Positions 1-12,900 of a DNA stretch of 64,000 bases are shown here, in pieces. A program made the translations under genes and the position numbers. This stretch comes from Oryzias latipes (lineage: Eukaryota; Chordata; Actinopteri; Beloniformes; Adrianichthyidae): NCBI RefSeq assembly GCF_002234675.1, contig NC_019872.2, forward strand, positions 14,505,950 through 14,569,949. The letters are read 5' to 3'. The notes under the pieces were generated by a model. The model did not search any database. It was not told the DNA's origin and saw only the letters and a list, made by a program, of their open reading frames with translations. The stretch's first letter is position 1. Each line of letters begins with the position of its first letter.

Positions 1-159
1 TGCAGCAAGTTTGAGATTAGTTTCCTTGGGACTGGTCAAAACCTTCTTGCAAGGGATTTGAAGTAGATTTCTGTGATTGGACAGTCTAACTGCCCTTTTT
101 TGCATTCTACGTAGTGCAACTACAGGTATAGCACCAGAAGGAAGCTGTTCATCACAGGC

Positions 160-300
160 CCCCAGTTTGACATAACCATAAATGTCACTATCTGTGTATG
201 GAAGGGGAATAATGCTGAGGAGCGTCCCAAGAACACCATACCCACTGTGAAGCATTGGGGAGTAATACGTTGGGTCTTCTTTGCTGATAAGAAGGTAAAA
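160..300 (+). pseudogene. Remnant of a Tc1-like transposase
   Basis: In one forward frame the stretch reads VWKGNNAEERPKNTIPTVKH, which resembles the block just before the catalytic core in fish Tc1 transposases (usually NTIPTVKHGGG). It is too short and too altered at the end to be functional, and no inverted termini are visible around it. It could be an exapted or chance match. Confidence 0.4.
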
Positions 301-395
301 CTGATCTGTATTAAGCTCTTCCAAAGATCTGCATTGAAAAATGGGCCAAAAATAGCAGCAACAGTACAAACATGGAGAAACCCTACAAGAGACCT

Positions 396-441
396 TTGAC
401 CTCTGTCATGAACAACCAGGGTTGTTCATGACAGAGGTCAA
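396..441. repeat. Perfect 22-bp inverted repeat with 2-bp spacer
   Basis: The left arm (396-417, ttgacctctgtcatgaacaa then cc) is repeated exactly in inverse orientation at 420-441, separated by two bases. As RNA or single strand it would form a 22-bp hairpin. It lies in gene-free sequence; no protein frame or RNA gene around it explains it. Confidence 0.9.
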
Positions 442-2053
442 TTTCTTTTTTGATATTTATTGAAGTATTTTGTGTTTGTTACAGTTTCTAAACTAGTTGA
501 AGATGTTTTCCAAATGATAAACACAACAATAGATTGTGGGGGAAAAAAAGGCGTTTATTGGTGCCAAAATCAAAGCACGATAACTCCAACCCGACATTTA
601 AACTTTTATTTTATTTTTGTCCGTTTAATACAAAAACGTGTCATAATTTCTTTATGAAATCCTCAGCATTTAAGTTTGCACCACTTTCTGTATTGAGGGA
701 ATACACAAATTTTGTTTCTGTTCTTCCTCAGTGATAAAAAGAAAAATTGCATTCTGAAATTGCTGCTGCAAAAAAAAAAAGTTAATATTTCTCACACCTC
801 CTACACGCCTTTTGGTTAAAATAGTTTGGATGGTTGCTATCACAGTTTTAATTACCCAAACTTTGCAGATGATGGTCAAACCAACTGTGAAGCAGAACTA
901 TCATCTGTCTTCTCCTTCTTCTAATGTTTCTTTTCTCCTAAGCAACATAAGCTGTTGTTTTAAAGTGCTGAGCTTTATGTAAAATACCCTATTTTGAAAA
1001 TCATTTTGTCATTTTCTTGGGGCATATTCAATAATTGTGAGGCACTTTCATCAAATATTAATTTCAATCAATCACTGACATTTACATTTTATCGTACCCT
1101 ACATTTTTAGCCCTAAATTGCTCCTTTTGCGGCATGTTTGGAAGAAATTCCATGCCGTATATACGGGAATAGATCTATATTAACTAAAAACTAAATTTAT
1201 CAGTCATGAACTGCTCTCTTTTACCAAACTTAATATTTTTCCAACTTTTTTTATGGCTTTGCTTTTGAAACAAACAAAAGTTGTCAGGAAAAAAATGGCG
1301 GAAAAAAAAAAATTGGTAACATTTTTCTCTCAAACTTTCTAGAAGTCATCATTTAAACCTTTTTTTTTTATTGCATCATCACAAGTGTGGTTTAGTGTGA
1401 CTGACCTGACCAGCCACTAAACTCGTTTGGATATAAATGGGGGGTCTGTCGGTTTCTACAGTGGACCCACTCTCATAACAGCTGAGCCATCCACCCACTC
1501 ATAACTGCACACTATGTACAAGTTGGAAGAAAACCTTGACTTGTTTTATTGTTAGAGCGACTAAATCTATCGGCACAGTTACGCAACAGCGCGCTAAAAA
1601 CAAACTTCACTGAGGCAACCCAGATATCCCCCAGTTATACAATAAACCTCCAGCAAAACCTATATTTTTTTTCAATCTAGTTCCTGCCTTGCATTAAATT
1701 AATCCCACTACTTAAAGCTGATGGAGGCTAAAATTTACCCACCTTGATCCTGGAGAGGCTGTGTGACATAATTTACACTGGAACCATCAAGGTTTGACCT
1801 CAAGCAGCTGCCGGTGTGACTCTGGTCAATCAAAAGAGTGATTATAGCAGCTTAATCCCAGCTGATCTCTGCCTTTAAAAGCCCTTGCAGAGAGGCTGCT
1901 GATGACAGCTGGACGATAAAGGAAGCTGAGGTGGTCAAACAGAGGCAGGACTGGGCTGCAATGTTGTCAAAGAGCTTGACGACTGCCTTGATGAACTTAA
2001 TCCATCCATTAAGCCATTAGGAGTGCTTTTCTTCTGTATACAGTCATTTAACC

Positions 2054-2650
2054 CTTAAAGACCCACTCTGATCAAAATTGTGTTTTTGACATGTTCTTGT
2101 GGCATTTTTCTGATGATGAAGGACATATATAAAGAAGAGTGTTCTTAAAATCCAGTTTTTGAGTTATTTTTATTCATATTGTTGTGAATTAGGAGTAGAC
2201 ACAAAAATCCAGTGGAATAAAAGCTTGTAACTGTAACCTAGAGGCTACTACGATAAGCCTCCTGCTCCGGTTCATTCTGATGGATCCACTGCTAGATCCA
2301 TCTTCATTTTCCTTGGCGACCTTGCGTCTGGCTTAAAATTAAACAGCTGGTTAGCTCTATTATTGCTTGCCATTTTTGTTGCACTGGCAATATCAGGTTG
2401 AGGTTGGAAGGGGCTGTAAGCTAGCCGAGAGGGTGTAAACAGATGGATGTAGGGAAGTGAGGTAGGCTCTCTGCTCTCTGCACCAACAATCCTGCTCAGA
2501 GGGGGATTTCTAAAGAACTGCTGCTTTGCAGAAACTATGTTCCAGAAAATGGCACAAGTTTTTGACAAAAAAAACAGCATTAAGACAATTAAAAGACCAC
2601 ATGAAATGCTAATAAAATAGATTAAAAGATGATTGGAGTTGGACTTTAAA
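2054..2650 (+). mobile_element. R1 family copy, full length
   Basis: This copy begins cttaaagacccactctgat and ends gattggagttggactttaaa, so its ends are near-inverted copies of each other. Internal marks shared with the other copies are the atgttcttgtggcatttttc, ttcatattgttgtgaatt and aacagctggttagctc blocks. It has no coding capacity. The form is that of a non-autonomous inverted-repeat (MITE-like) DNA element. Confidence 0.75.
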
Positions 2651-3590
2651 TCTTCTTTAAACTAAAGTAAACATGTAGGAAGGTTTAGTCATAGTGAGTG
2701 ATATTTATTACCTGAATCTGTTTTTATTTTTTATTTACTGAATTAGTTTTTTCAATGCACAGATATTAAATGAAGAAGTTCTTTTCTTTGCTCTTTTCCA
2801 AAAATCTAACGGAGCACAAGCATCCCCATCAGCCTCACTCCTCAGACTCCAGCACACAGTGTTCCACCCCCTGTCTGTCTCCCTGACTGTGTTTCATTTT
2901 CTTTAATGACATTTCCTTCCACAGCACAGTCTTTCCCTCTAAACAGCACCAAGAGAGCTTTTTTCTCTCCCTTCCTCAGTGTGAAAAGCAATCACAGAGC
3001 AGGGGTCTGGCTCGCACATTAACTCCACCGAAAGTCACAACCACTCTTTCAGAGGACACCTTTCTCGCTAGGCCGGCGGTAATCAGCAGGAGTGTTGGTT
3101 GTGCTTACAAAAAGCTGAAAAAAATCAAACACAGATAAGGAAAAACACAGGAAAAGGACCTTTGCCTTTTGAGTCTACAGGTCTGACTTTCACTGAAGAG
3201 GCAGAAGTACATTTAATTCTGCCTACTCTCTTAATCTAAACAAATGCAAGCTCACAAATCCTCTCAGTGTCCCTCCTTCCAGGGATAAAGCCTCACTGAT
3301 TGCTTTTCCTGTCCGTATTTACTGAAAGAAGCACCTCACATCAGCAGGAGTCATCGTTGGTGACTGCTGCTGATGCATTAGGACTCGGCTTTGTTTTATT
3401 TTGGATTTTGACTCCTCAAAGGAGAAATCGAGACTTTTTGATATATCACAGGTGCTTTAAGCTTTTCTTTCTGGTGGTTTGATGTGTGACATCCTGGGGT
3501 TGGACGCTTCAAATTCTCTCGAATCTGTATCAAAATAGAACTGCCTTGTTGTTTTCTGTCTAAATCAGATGCAGCATTTGCCTCCTGCAG

Positions 3591-3956
3591 ATGTGGCAGC
3601 GTAGAAGAGCGGCAAAAAGGGATTTTTATGATCAGCTCCAACACCTGAATCCAGATAAAAATGTTTGCCAGCCGTGGTGGCAGTGGAGGGGGAAAAGGGG
3701 GCAAATATTCAGTAGAGGATCTCTATGGCATCACCAAGAAGCCAAAGGCATCCACCTCATCTGGGAGCATCGCTCCCAAATCTGGCACCCGGAGCAGTAA
3801 AACCCCAGACCAGAAGAGCGAGTCGGAGGCCTTCGCTTCACAGATCCTGGAGGCAGCTCATCGGCTGGTGGAGCGAAGGAGACTGGAGCTTTACCTGCGG
3901 GAATGTGGCCTCTCCTTGGCCGAGTGTGAGGCTGGCCACTCTGCAATGACCTACAG
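3591..3956 (+). other. kcnab3: kcnab3 upstream alternative first coding exon with possible 3' splice site
   Basis: The coding part starts at ATG 3661 (A at -3) and ends at 3956 before gtgagc. The segment before 3591 reads as a pyrimidine-rich run ending in ctcctgcag, so this exon may be spliced to a noncoding exon further upstream. An ATG at 3591, out of frame with the main start, opens an overlapping frame that runs to 3800. If the transcript includes it, it is an overlapping upstream ORF that could lower translation. Its context is poor (C at -3). Confidence 0.5.
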
Positions 3957-6900
3957 GTGAGCGTTGCAACCCACAAAAAAAAAAAATAAGTAACACAGTT
4001 TTTTTAAAACCTCAAAATTAAATATTCTCTGTGATTCAAATCATGCCCCCAGCCAAGGCAGAGTTTCTTTTTTCATTTCTACATTTCACCTTTAAAAGAT
4101 GTTCTTGTAAATCAGTGAAAACCCAATTTACCAGGGAAAAGCTTCTATTTGGAAAAAAAAATTTTTTTTGTTTTTTGTACTGGTGACCCAGAAAGAAAAC
4201 AGGCAGAAGACCACAGAATTATTGTGGCTAAACCACACAAGCATCTGGGCATTCTGATTCACTAATGGGACTTCGTGTAATTTGAGCCTTCGAAAGACAG
4301 CATCAGTGGTGCAGACGTTGAGGGTTAATGGTGCATGGATCTGACAGCAGGGGACCGCTAGTTGCTCTGTTGCTTGCATCTTTTCATTAAAAGTGTTCGG
4401 ACTATGAAGTTTAACTCTAAAAATGTAACTGCTCTTGTTTTATCTTTGAAATTCTGTAAAATATTAGTGTGTTATAAACAACTGGTTTGGGACTGCAGAC
4501 TCAGAAATCTGCAAAAGTCGTTTCCACATGTTTTAGTATTGTTCCATCAGGAGCCGGTTCACCTCGTGCTGGTTTGCGGCGCCTTCCGTCCGTGAAACCA
4601 GGGTTCAAATCTGGGCTGCTCCCTGTTCCCTTCTCTGCTTCTGTGCCGGTCCCAAGCCCGGATATATAGAGAGGGTTGCATCAGGAAGGGCATCCAGCAT
4701 AAAACATTGTCAAGTTAACCATGCGACTCATCCTCAAAGGAGAGGTTGTTTCGCTGTGGTGACCCCTGATGGGAAAAGCCAAAAGAGAAAGAAGATATTA
4801 TTGTGTTCATTAAACAACTTCCTAATAAAATTTTAAATGATAAACTTAAAGTTTGATTGTAGAAATGACTATTCTGACACTTTAATCAGGAATCCAGCAC
4901 ACTGGCCTCTAGGTGGCAGCGTCTCCTTGAGTAGGATGTGGTTCTAAAAGTAAAAACCTCTTCAACCTAAAGGCTGTCACTTTAGTTTGGAGGCATTTAT
5001 TTCTGTGTCAGAGGAGAAAGATCCTGTTATTCTGCATGACACAATGACACAAATATTGTTGTTTTACCTCTTAATCTCCTAAAACAGAGTAAAACGTGTT
5101 TGTTTTGGGAAAATGTGGGCTAAAATTTAAATTATAAGAACTAAATATGAGTTGTTTTTACAAATCTTATAATAAAGTGAGTTGTTTTCATATTAAAGGA
5201 AAAACAAGGTTTCTGAACGAGCGCTTCAAGGGCCTTAGTGTTGATCCATACCAAAACTTATTCCCAGCATTCTTTGCAGCCATTTCAGTTGAAGCAGGTT
5301 AAAAACAGCAAAGAGGTTGCCAAAGACGGTGTTACAGTGGAAGAGCTGTCCTGACTTTCCTAATGATTTCTCCCTTCAAAACACAGTTTCTGCTTGTGGT
5401 GCAGGTTTTGTCACCGTGGGAATCCTGGAAATAAGGTGCTTTATGGTGAATAGTTTTTGCAGTTTATAGAAGCTTATAGTCACACAAAAACAAAATAAAT
5501 GAGATGCTTTGGTGCTGAGATTTTCACTAAATCACCCTTTATGCACCTATAAAAGGAGAAAAAAAACTGTCATCCTCTATACTGTTTTATTTCTTGAGAG
5601 TTTCCATTCATCACAATAATGTTCTGCATGGAACGTCCTGATATTTTAGTTTTAGAACAAATGTAAAAATGTTAAACAGATTTATTGATAGTTTCTGATG
5701 TGAGGAGTCTTTATTATGTTTTTTTTTTCAGCTTTTTCTTAGCACATCTTCTAAGGTCTTTCTAAAGCAAAATAAGTCTGGACACCAGAAACTCTCCAAT
5801 CTGCAGCTGAGCTGGTCTTTAAAAAGCTGATGACAGTTTCCTCCTGCTGGCAGCTGACTTCCATACAATCTGCTGTGGGACTCCAAAGTGCTTCTAAACA
5901 AGATCTCATTAGAGGAAAGATGGACAGAAATGATGAATGTACGTGTGTAGATTTTCATGCACGCCTGAGGTATTTTGCAGATTGTCTCTCTGTGGGAAGT
6001 TGAGCCAGCAGAACAAACTCTGAACACACTTTGAGGTCTGGGATTGACATTTTCCTCATATGATTGTTGGTTGAGGGTGTTATTTTCACCATATATGAGC
6101 CACAAAAGCAGAATCTACTGATTTTATGAAATTAAAGGAAAAAAAAGAAATATCAATTTTGTCCAGGCACTGAAAACAGCCTTTTTGCATAGCAACTTGG
6201 GAAGTTGGGTGTGGTAAAAGAGAGATTCTTGCATGTGGGAAAGCTCTGGGGATTTTAAGAGGGAATTTCTGGAAGAAAAGAAGCAATAGGAGAACATATT
6301 CAAACGAATCATTTTTTTTCTTTAACATGCAAATGAGAAGCTCGGTTCATGAAAAGCTTTACTGTGAAGACGCGATGAAATGTGTGCAGCCAGTGATGAA
6401 AAATGCAGAGATCACAGTCGGGGGGGGGGGGGGGGGGGGGGGGTAGAGGCAGAGTGAACGAAACACACACACACATACACACATGCACGGAGTTATCCTC
6501 CAAACCTCTCTGCTTGCGCGTCGTGAACATTTTGGCACCTCTGGAAAAAAGGCAAATCCCCCCCTAAAACTGGTGGAGGTGAGGATGCTGATGGAGGAGA
6601 CGGACGCGGCGTGGGTCTGTGTGGAGCCAGGCGTCTGCTGCAGCTGCGTTTGAGGCTAGTATGCCGGCTTTTTTCCCCCTTCTTCATTCAATTCCGAGCG
6701 CCGTGGAATGACGGGAGAGCTCCACAGCAGCTCACGCCGGTCCACGAACTCTGCCTCAAACACTGAGGCTTCAACAAAGCCGCAGAATCGGCTTCCCTTC
6801 CTCGCACCAATTTTATGCTGCGTGAAGCTGCTGCGCGTAGATCCATCGTGGTTTGGATGTGTGAAGTCCCTGCATGCTCTACGGACACTGCGATGTGAAT

Positions 6901-9900
6901 TTCCACAAAGCTGGGAGTTCTTTTTTTTTTTAATTTTCCAATAAAACTAATCATGATAGATGATGCGTTATTTCGACGGAAGTTGCGAGGATGCCTGTGG
7001 CTGTGACTGTGTCCTCCCTGCTGCGGCACACTCCAGAGCTCCTCAGCTCAAGACAGACTCAACTAACCTCAGCTGAAGAGAGAACAGCAAGCTGGCAGGT
7101 GCTGGATCATCCAACATAAGCCACATAGGAGCCCGTGCGTGTATCTGTGGGGAGGGTGGAGGCCAGACGCTCCCCAGAGAAGCCGAATCTCTTGCACTGG
7201 AGCTTTGGGGCTTCCCGAGAACTGCTACATCCCCACATCCATCTGAGGACTGCTGCGAGCTTTTCAAGCCTCCTGATGGTTCTTGGAGGGCCGCCCCGAT
7301 GCATGTTGTGAGTGTGAGAACTCTCAGAGCCTTTTTGCCAGTTTTGCATCACCAGACAGTCGACATCGACTCTGTTATGTTAGAAGCCGGACTCCTGTCT
7401 GCTCCCTCTAACTTGCAGCCAAAATCTCTCGCCTCCTCAATTTGAGCCTTTTGCATGAGCATCTCTGTGCTGCATCAGCAGCACGACAGGAATCGCTGTC
7501 CATCAGCACAGCCCTTCGCAGGGATCCAGCCCCGAAGCTCCAAACCCAGCAGAGACCAGGGTCAAGATGCAGGTGTCCTTCGCATGCACTGAGCACAACC
7601 TGAAGAGTCGCAGCGAGGACCGGCTCTGTGGCCTTCGCACTGCTCCACCTCCTGGAGGAAGCAGTGGAGGAGGTGGAGGAGGAGGTGGTGGTGGAGGAGG
7701 AGGGGGAGGAGGAGGCAGTGGGGGAGGTGGTGGTGGTGGAGGAGGCAGTGGCGGACAAGGGAACAATGGCAACTACATCTCCCAAGGCTCGGTCAAGACC
7801 AGGGAGGGCCCTGGGTCCCGCCAGGCGACACATGGCCACGCACACATGAAGGAGGCCATCGGGCGCTACACCAGTATGAAGTACAGGTGAGTACGGCAGG
7901 AGGGGGAGGTGTATCAGGGTTGGAGGATTCATTTACACTCGAATAACTCTGATTACTGTTGCTGGTGACCTCCGTGTGATCCCATTGTGGTAGATTATCA
8001 TACTAAGTGGAAAACCCCCGTCTTGTTTTTCCAGCTCCTGTCAGTCTGTTTGCTGGGGCAAAAAGTCACAAACCTGACTGTTGTGCTGCCTAAACTGCAC
8101 CAGAAATCCCCCAGAGTGCACATGCACAGCCTTGTCATAGGAGTCTGACACTAACTCTTAGAAAAAGATGTGCTGATGGATGTAAAAATTTAATCCATAC
8201 CAAGCAGCCATCATGTTATCACACTATAACAGCTAGCTTGCATACATGAGTGTTTGCCATCAAGTTAATGCAGGTTTTTCTCTGGCCTCTTGCTCATTTC
8301 AGGTGATTAATAAAAAGCCGTGCCTTCAATAACAGCTTTCTGAAAACCCATCAGCCTTTAAAAGCCTCTAATTTTCATGAAATCAGCCAAGTGTGTTCTG
8401 ATCTGAAAACTTTCAAATCACAAGCCAGATGTGATTCACAGAACAGGGGAGGGAATCCGATTAGATACACTGTGAGAAAAGAGGTGTTTGTTTTAGATTA
8501 GGTCCAGCCTGATGGTTTGGAGCTTCGTCTTGACAGGAACAGCACTTCCTTCAGCTTTGATGCACACAGGGTGGGGGTCCGAAGGCACCAGTTTACTGGG
8601 ATGTGAATGCAGCACCAAGAAGCTCAGTTTGATATCACTTCTCAGTCTTGCGCCATATGTTTCATTAGCTAGATGGGAATTTTCAAAAACTGGGAGGAGA
8701 GTTTTAATGACCTGTTTCTTGGTAATCAGGTTGATTGAGTTTTTGCCATTCTCTTCGGGCAATTTTGTTCTCATTTAATTGGATGCTTAAAAAAGGAGCG
8801 AGTTCCGAGCAAAAACTGGGATATCTCCACCACTTCCTGTTGAACCGCAAACTCACTTATGATGCAGTTGGATTATTCCATTTGTTTTGCTGTCTCGAGC
8901 ATAGTACAACAAATATGGAGTGCAGTAAGTCTGCGCAGCATATGGCCAGCTAGGGTTGCCATTGGCAACTCCCCAGGCATTGCTTTTAGTTTTTTTGTCT
9001 TATTCTCTAATCAGGCAGCACTGCTGTCACCTCTCAGTTCTCTGAGCAACTGAGCCCGTTTGAAGCTCCTGCAGCCGTGGGGATGAGGCAGCGCCATCCA
9101 CGGCGTCCGAGGGCAACAGGAACAGAGATGTGCATTGAACATGTCTGCCTGCTGTATCACTAGATATTACTGTAGAATCAGAGTTCTTAGTTGAGGCAAG
9201 ATGAATATTGTCATAAAAGAAACGAGAGCAGTTGGGAGTGAATTTGATCTAATCCTCTTTTCCAGCTGGCATCTATCTTTATCAGTCCTCACCCTGTTTG
9301 ACTAGATTTTTTCTAACCTCCCTGCAAGGAAACATCACTTAGGACAATATTTCACATTTTCATGTATTTAAAATTCCACTCCAATTATCTTTTGATCTGA
9401 TTCAAAGCATAACCAGTGTTTTTTTTATTATCATAATGCATTTTTTAGCCAAAAAAAACAGTGTCTTTGCTAGGACATAGTTTCATCAAAAAGGTGCCTC
9501 TAAGCTCTGAGCAGGTCTATTTATCTATTTACATTCTCTCATAACATTACCGGTGCAACAAAAGTGGGGAGCAATATTGGAGCTATCCACCTGTACAGTT
9601 TTGAGCCAGATGCCAGCTCAGATGAAGACCTTCATGAATCTATTCATCTACAAGTGGATGGATAAGAATGGAACAGAGCAGGGTGCTTGTGGCTTGCCAT
9701 ACTAGCATGTCACAGGTAAAAGCTTTTTATAACTCCAGTTTTTTGCTTGCTTTTGATTCACAACAATTTGAATAATAAAATACTCAGAAATGCTGTTTTA
9801 ATCTTATATATGTCTTCCATCATGGGAAAAATGCCACGAGAACGTGTTAAAAACACCTTTTTTAAATCAGAGTGGGTCTGTAAGAGCAGCAGCATTTCGT

Positions 9901-12900
9901 GAGCCTGTGCCTCTGTTTTTAGGTTCAGTCAGGAAAATCCACTTTCTACCAGCAGAAACATTTTTCATTCATTTGAAAATTATTGTGAGAATAGCAAAAT
10001 TAAGAAATAAAAACATCCAAATTATTCAGAAAAACAAGACACATAGATGTCGATATTAAAAGTTAAACAAAATAAACATTTTCTTTTGGTCAAATGTCTT
10101 TACCCATAATGCTGTTTTTTTTTACTGCTGCTATTTTTTGCTGATTACTTCCAAATGCTGGGAGGTTAATGGCCTCTGCAAATTCTGTCAGCACGAGACA
10201 GCTGGATGCATCAACAATGAGGAAGGAGGAAGAGTCTGAGCATGTGCAAAAGTAGATATTCAGCACAGGGATGCACTGATAAAAAGTCAAAGATCAGGCA
10301 AACTTTATCTGCCGGCTCTTCAATAACTCAAAAACAACTTAAGTCATCTAAAAAAAACGGAAGCAAGAATTGATTTCTGCATCATGTTGATGCATTTCAT
10401 TTATTTGGTACAAGAATATTAGCCCCAGTTTGTCAAAAGAATTATTCTGGGATATTTAGTTCTTGGCTGAGAATATAAAGAGCTAAATGAAAAGGTCAAC
10501 ATGACTTTTATGTCTGAATAGCTTGCACAAAACAATTATCAGCAATTCAGTTTTGCACTCACAATCACATGTTTTTGCCGGTTGCCTGGCAACTCCTCTT
10601 TTGCATGAAGAATGCAGCACCTGTGCATGGCATAGGAGTCAATGCCCAACTAAAATCCAGTTTTTAAACTAAGCTTTATTCATACAAGAAAAAATGAGGA
10701 GTTTTAACAAAAAAGTTTTCACTTATGATAAACGCTCTATGGATCATATAGTTTAAAATATTTTCATAATGTCAGGACTTAAAAATACTTAAAAAATACT
10801 TCGGGTTCTAATATTCTAGTTCTAAAATACCAAGACTCAGAGCAATTACACATAGCACTGTTACAACATTTTGCATTATTTAGGAAAATAACCACAAAGA
10901 CAAAAACATCAATTGTTTCTTCCTCAGAAGTCAAGATCAGAGAAATCCCAGAAAAGCCCATATTTTATTAATTTGCTGGGTGATTCTCTGAAATCAGTGC
11001 ACTTTGTGTGCCACAGGTTTACCTCAAAGATTTTCGTGTTGATCAAGCCATAAAATGCATTTTAAATCATAAAAAGGAAAGATCCAGGTGTCTCTGCGTT
11101 ACAGCACACAAAAATACTTTAAAAATTACGTTTTAAAAAATTTCATGGGTTGTTGAAGTGTAGAGGTCAGCCAAATGAGCATGTCCCCACCAACCAAAGT
11201 TACTTTTTCACTGAATGCAAAACTGATAAAAATAGCCAATAACCACATTTTTTTTCTGCTAACCTGATCATTTGCCTATTTAGTTTCACTTAAATAAAAG
11301 AAATAGAGGAAAAAATACATGAATCTTTATAAAGTGTCACCATTTAATCATGTCCATCAGTTTTGTGCAACCCCATAACAGGTTAATAATCCTCCCTTTT
11401 AAAAAAAATGATAGTTAAGATCAACTTCTTCTGCAACCAGGAAGTGACAACACTGAATATTTTCCCGCTCATACTTTGAAGACGGATAAGTATTAGCCTA
11501 CTTTCTTACCCATATTTCATTGTTTCTATTGTCAGATTGACATTGTCCAGCTCAACCCTTGAACTCTGTTACATGCATAAATTATGTTTACTATTGTTTG
11601 GGAAAAAGCAAACAATTATTTTGAAAAATATATTTATTTCTTGTTCTCCTTGTGCCATATGTAGCTCCATATCCTAGCTAATGTAGACATGTGACAACTT
11701 TTCGCTAAAATATTCAACCTTGTAACAAAACAAACTGTTACAGTGACTAATTTTTCAAATACTTTTGGGATTTCATGTCTAAAGTGGGAAAACATATTTT
11801 CTCAGAGGTTTAAATAGTCCTTAATTTGATGTAATGCTAGGAAACACACATTTTTTGGGAAAAATGTTCAATTACCAGATAACCCAATGTGCACCGAATT
11901 CAGAGAATGACCCTGTTGGCTATTAGCCCATGAGGTCTGAGTTGGGTGATGGGACGGAATATTTTAATTGTCTAATTATGATTGTGCTGTTTTCAGACAA
12001 AACCCAAAAAACCTGTGTCGTTCTCTAGAACAGAGTGGCAGTAGTTCATTAGAAATTCGCCTCTGCATTTTGGGCGAAGCGGAACAGGGAGCTTGTTATG
12101 GAAGCGATTCTGTAGCATAATTATAAAATAAAAGTCAAAACCAGAAATGCTTTTTCATTTTCAATATGTAACTGCATCAATGACTCAAAATTAAAATAAG
12201 AAATTGATCATTCAAATGCTTTTTCATTTTCTACTTAAAAACCGCTTATTCTGTGTCATAATTAAAATAAAAATGCAAAGAGGGGATTGCATTTTCATTT
12301 TTTTATTTTGAAAATGAAAAAGCATTTCTGTTAATCCATTTTAATTGTCAAATTAGACATTTCTAAATAAATTTTGCTACACATTTAACCAGAGAACTTT
12401 TTGAAAATGAAGAGACAGAATAAGCGGTGTTTAAGTAGAAAATGAAAAAGCATTTTGGCGGATTGCTTTTTCATTTTAATTTGGAGTCAAAAATACAGCT
12501 TCATTTTGAAAATGAAAAAGCATTTCTGGTTTTGACTTTTATTTTTAACTATGCTACAGAATCGCTTCCATAGGCTTGCCCAGCGTATTTTCACAAACTG
12601 GACTTTTTTTGAACTGTTTTTCTTTTTTGTCCACTCCTGATTCACAATTTAAATAAAGAAATACACAGAAATCTTTGTATTTATCCTCCTTCAAGAGAAA
12701 AATGCCACAAGAACATGTTAAAAACACAAAAAACAAAAATTTTATCTGACTGGTCTTGAATGCATACAATGATTACAGAATCTATAATAAAATAGGCCTA
12801 TGTTGATGTTGAGAGAAAAAAAACTCACTTACAGTATCACATTTTTTTGAAGGGTTTCCAGAATAAAATTGTTACTTTGGAAAAATATGTTTAGCAAAGT

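Noticed and set aside
3396-3976. Minus-strand frames opposite kcnab3 exon 1
   Set aside because: Antisense shadows; the sense frame splices in phase to the reductase exons.
7408-7932. Minus-strand frames opposite kcnab3 exon 7567-7886 (Ser/Thr- and Pro-rich)
   Set aside because: These are shadows of the GGN repeat on the coding strand.
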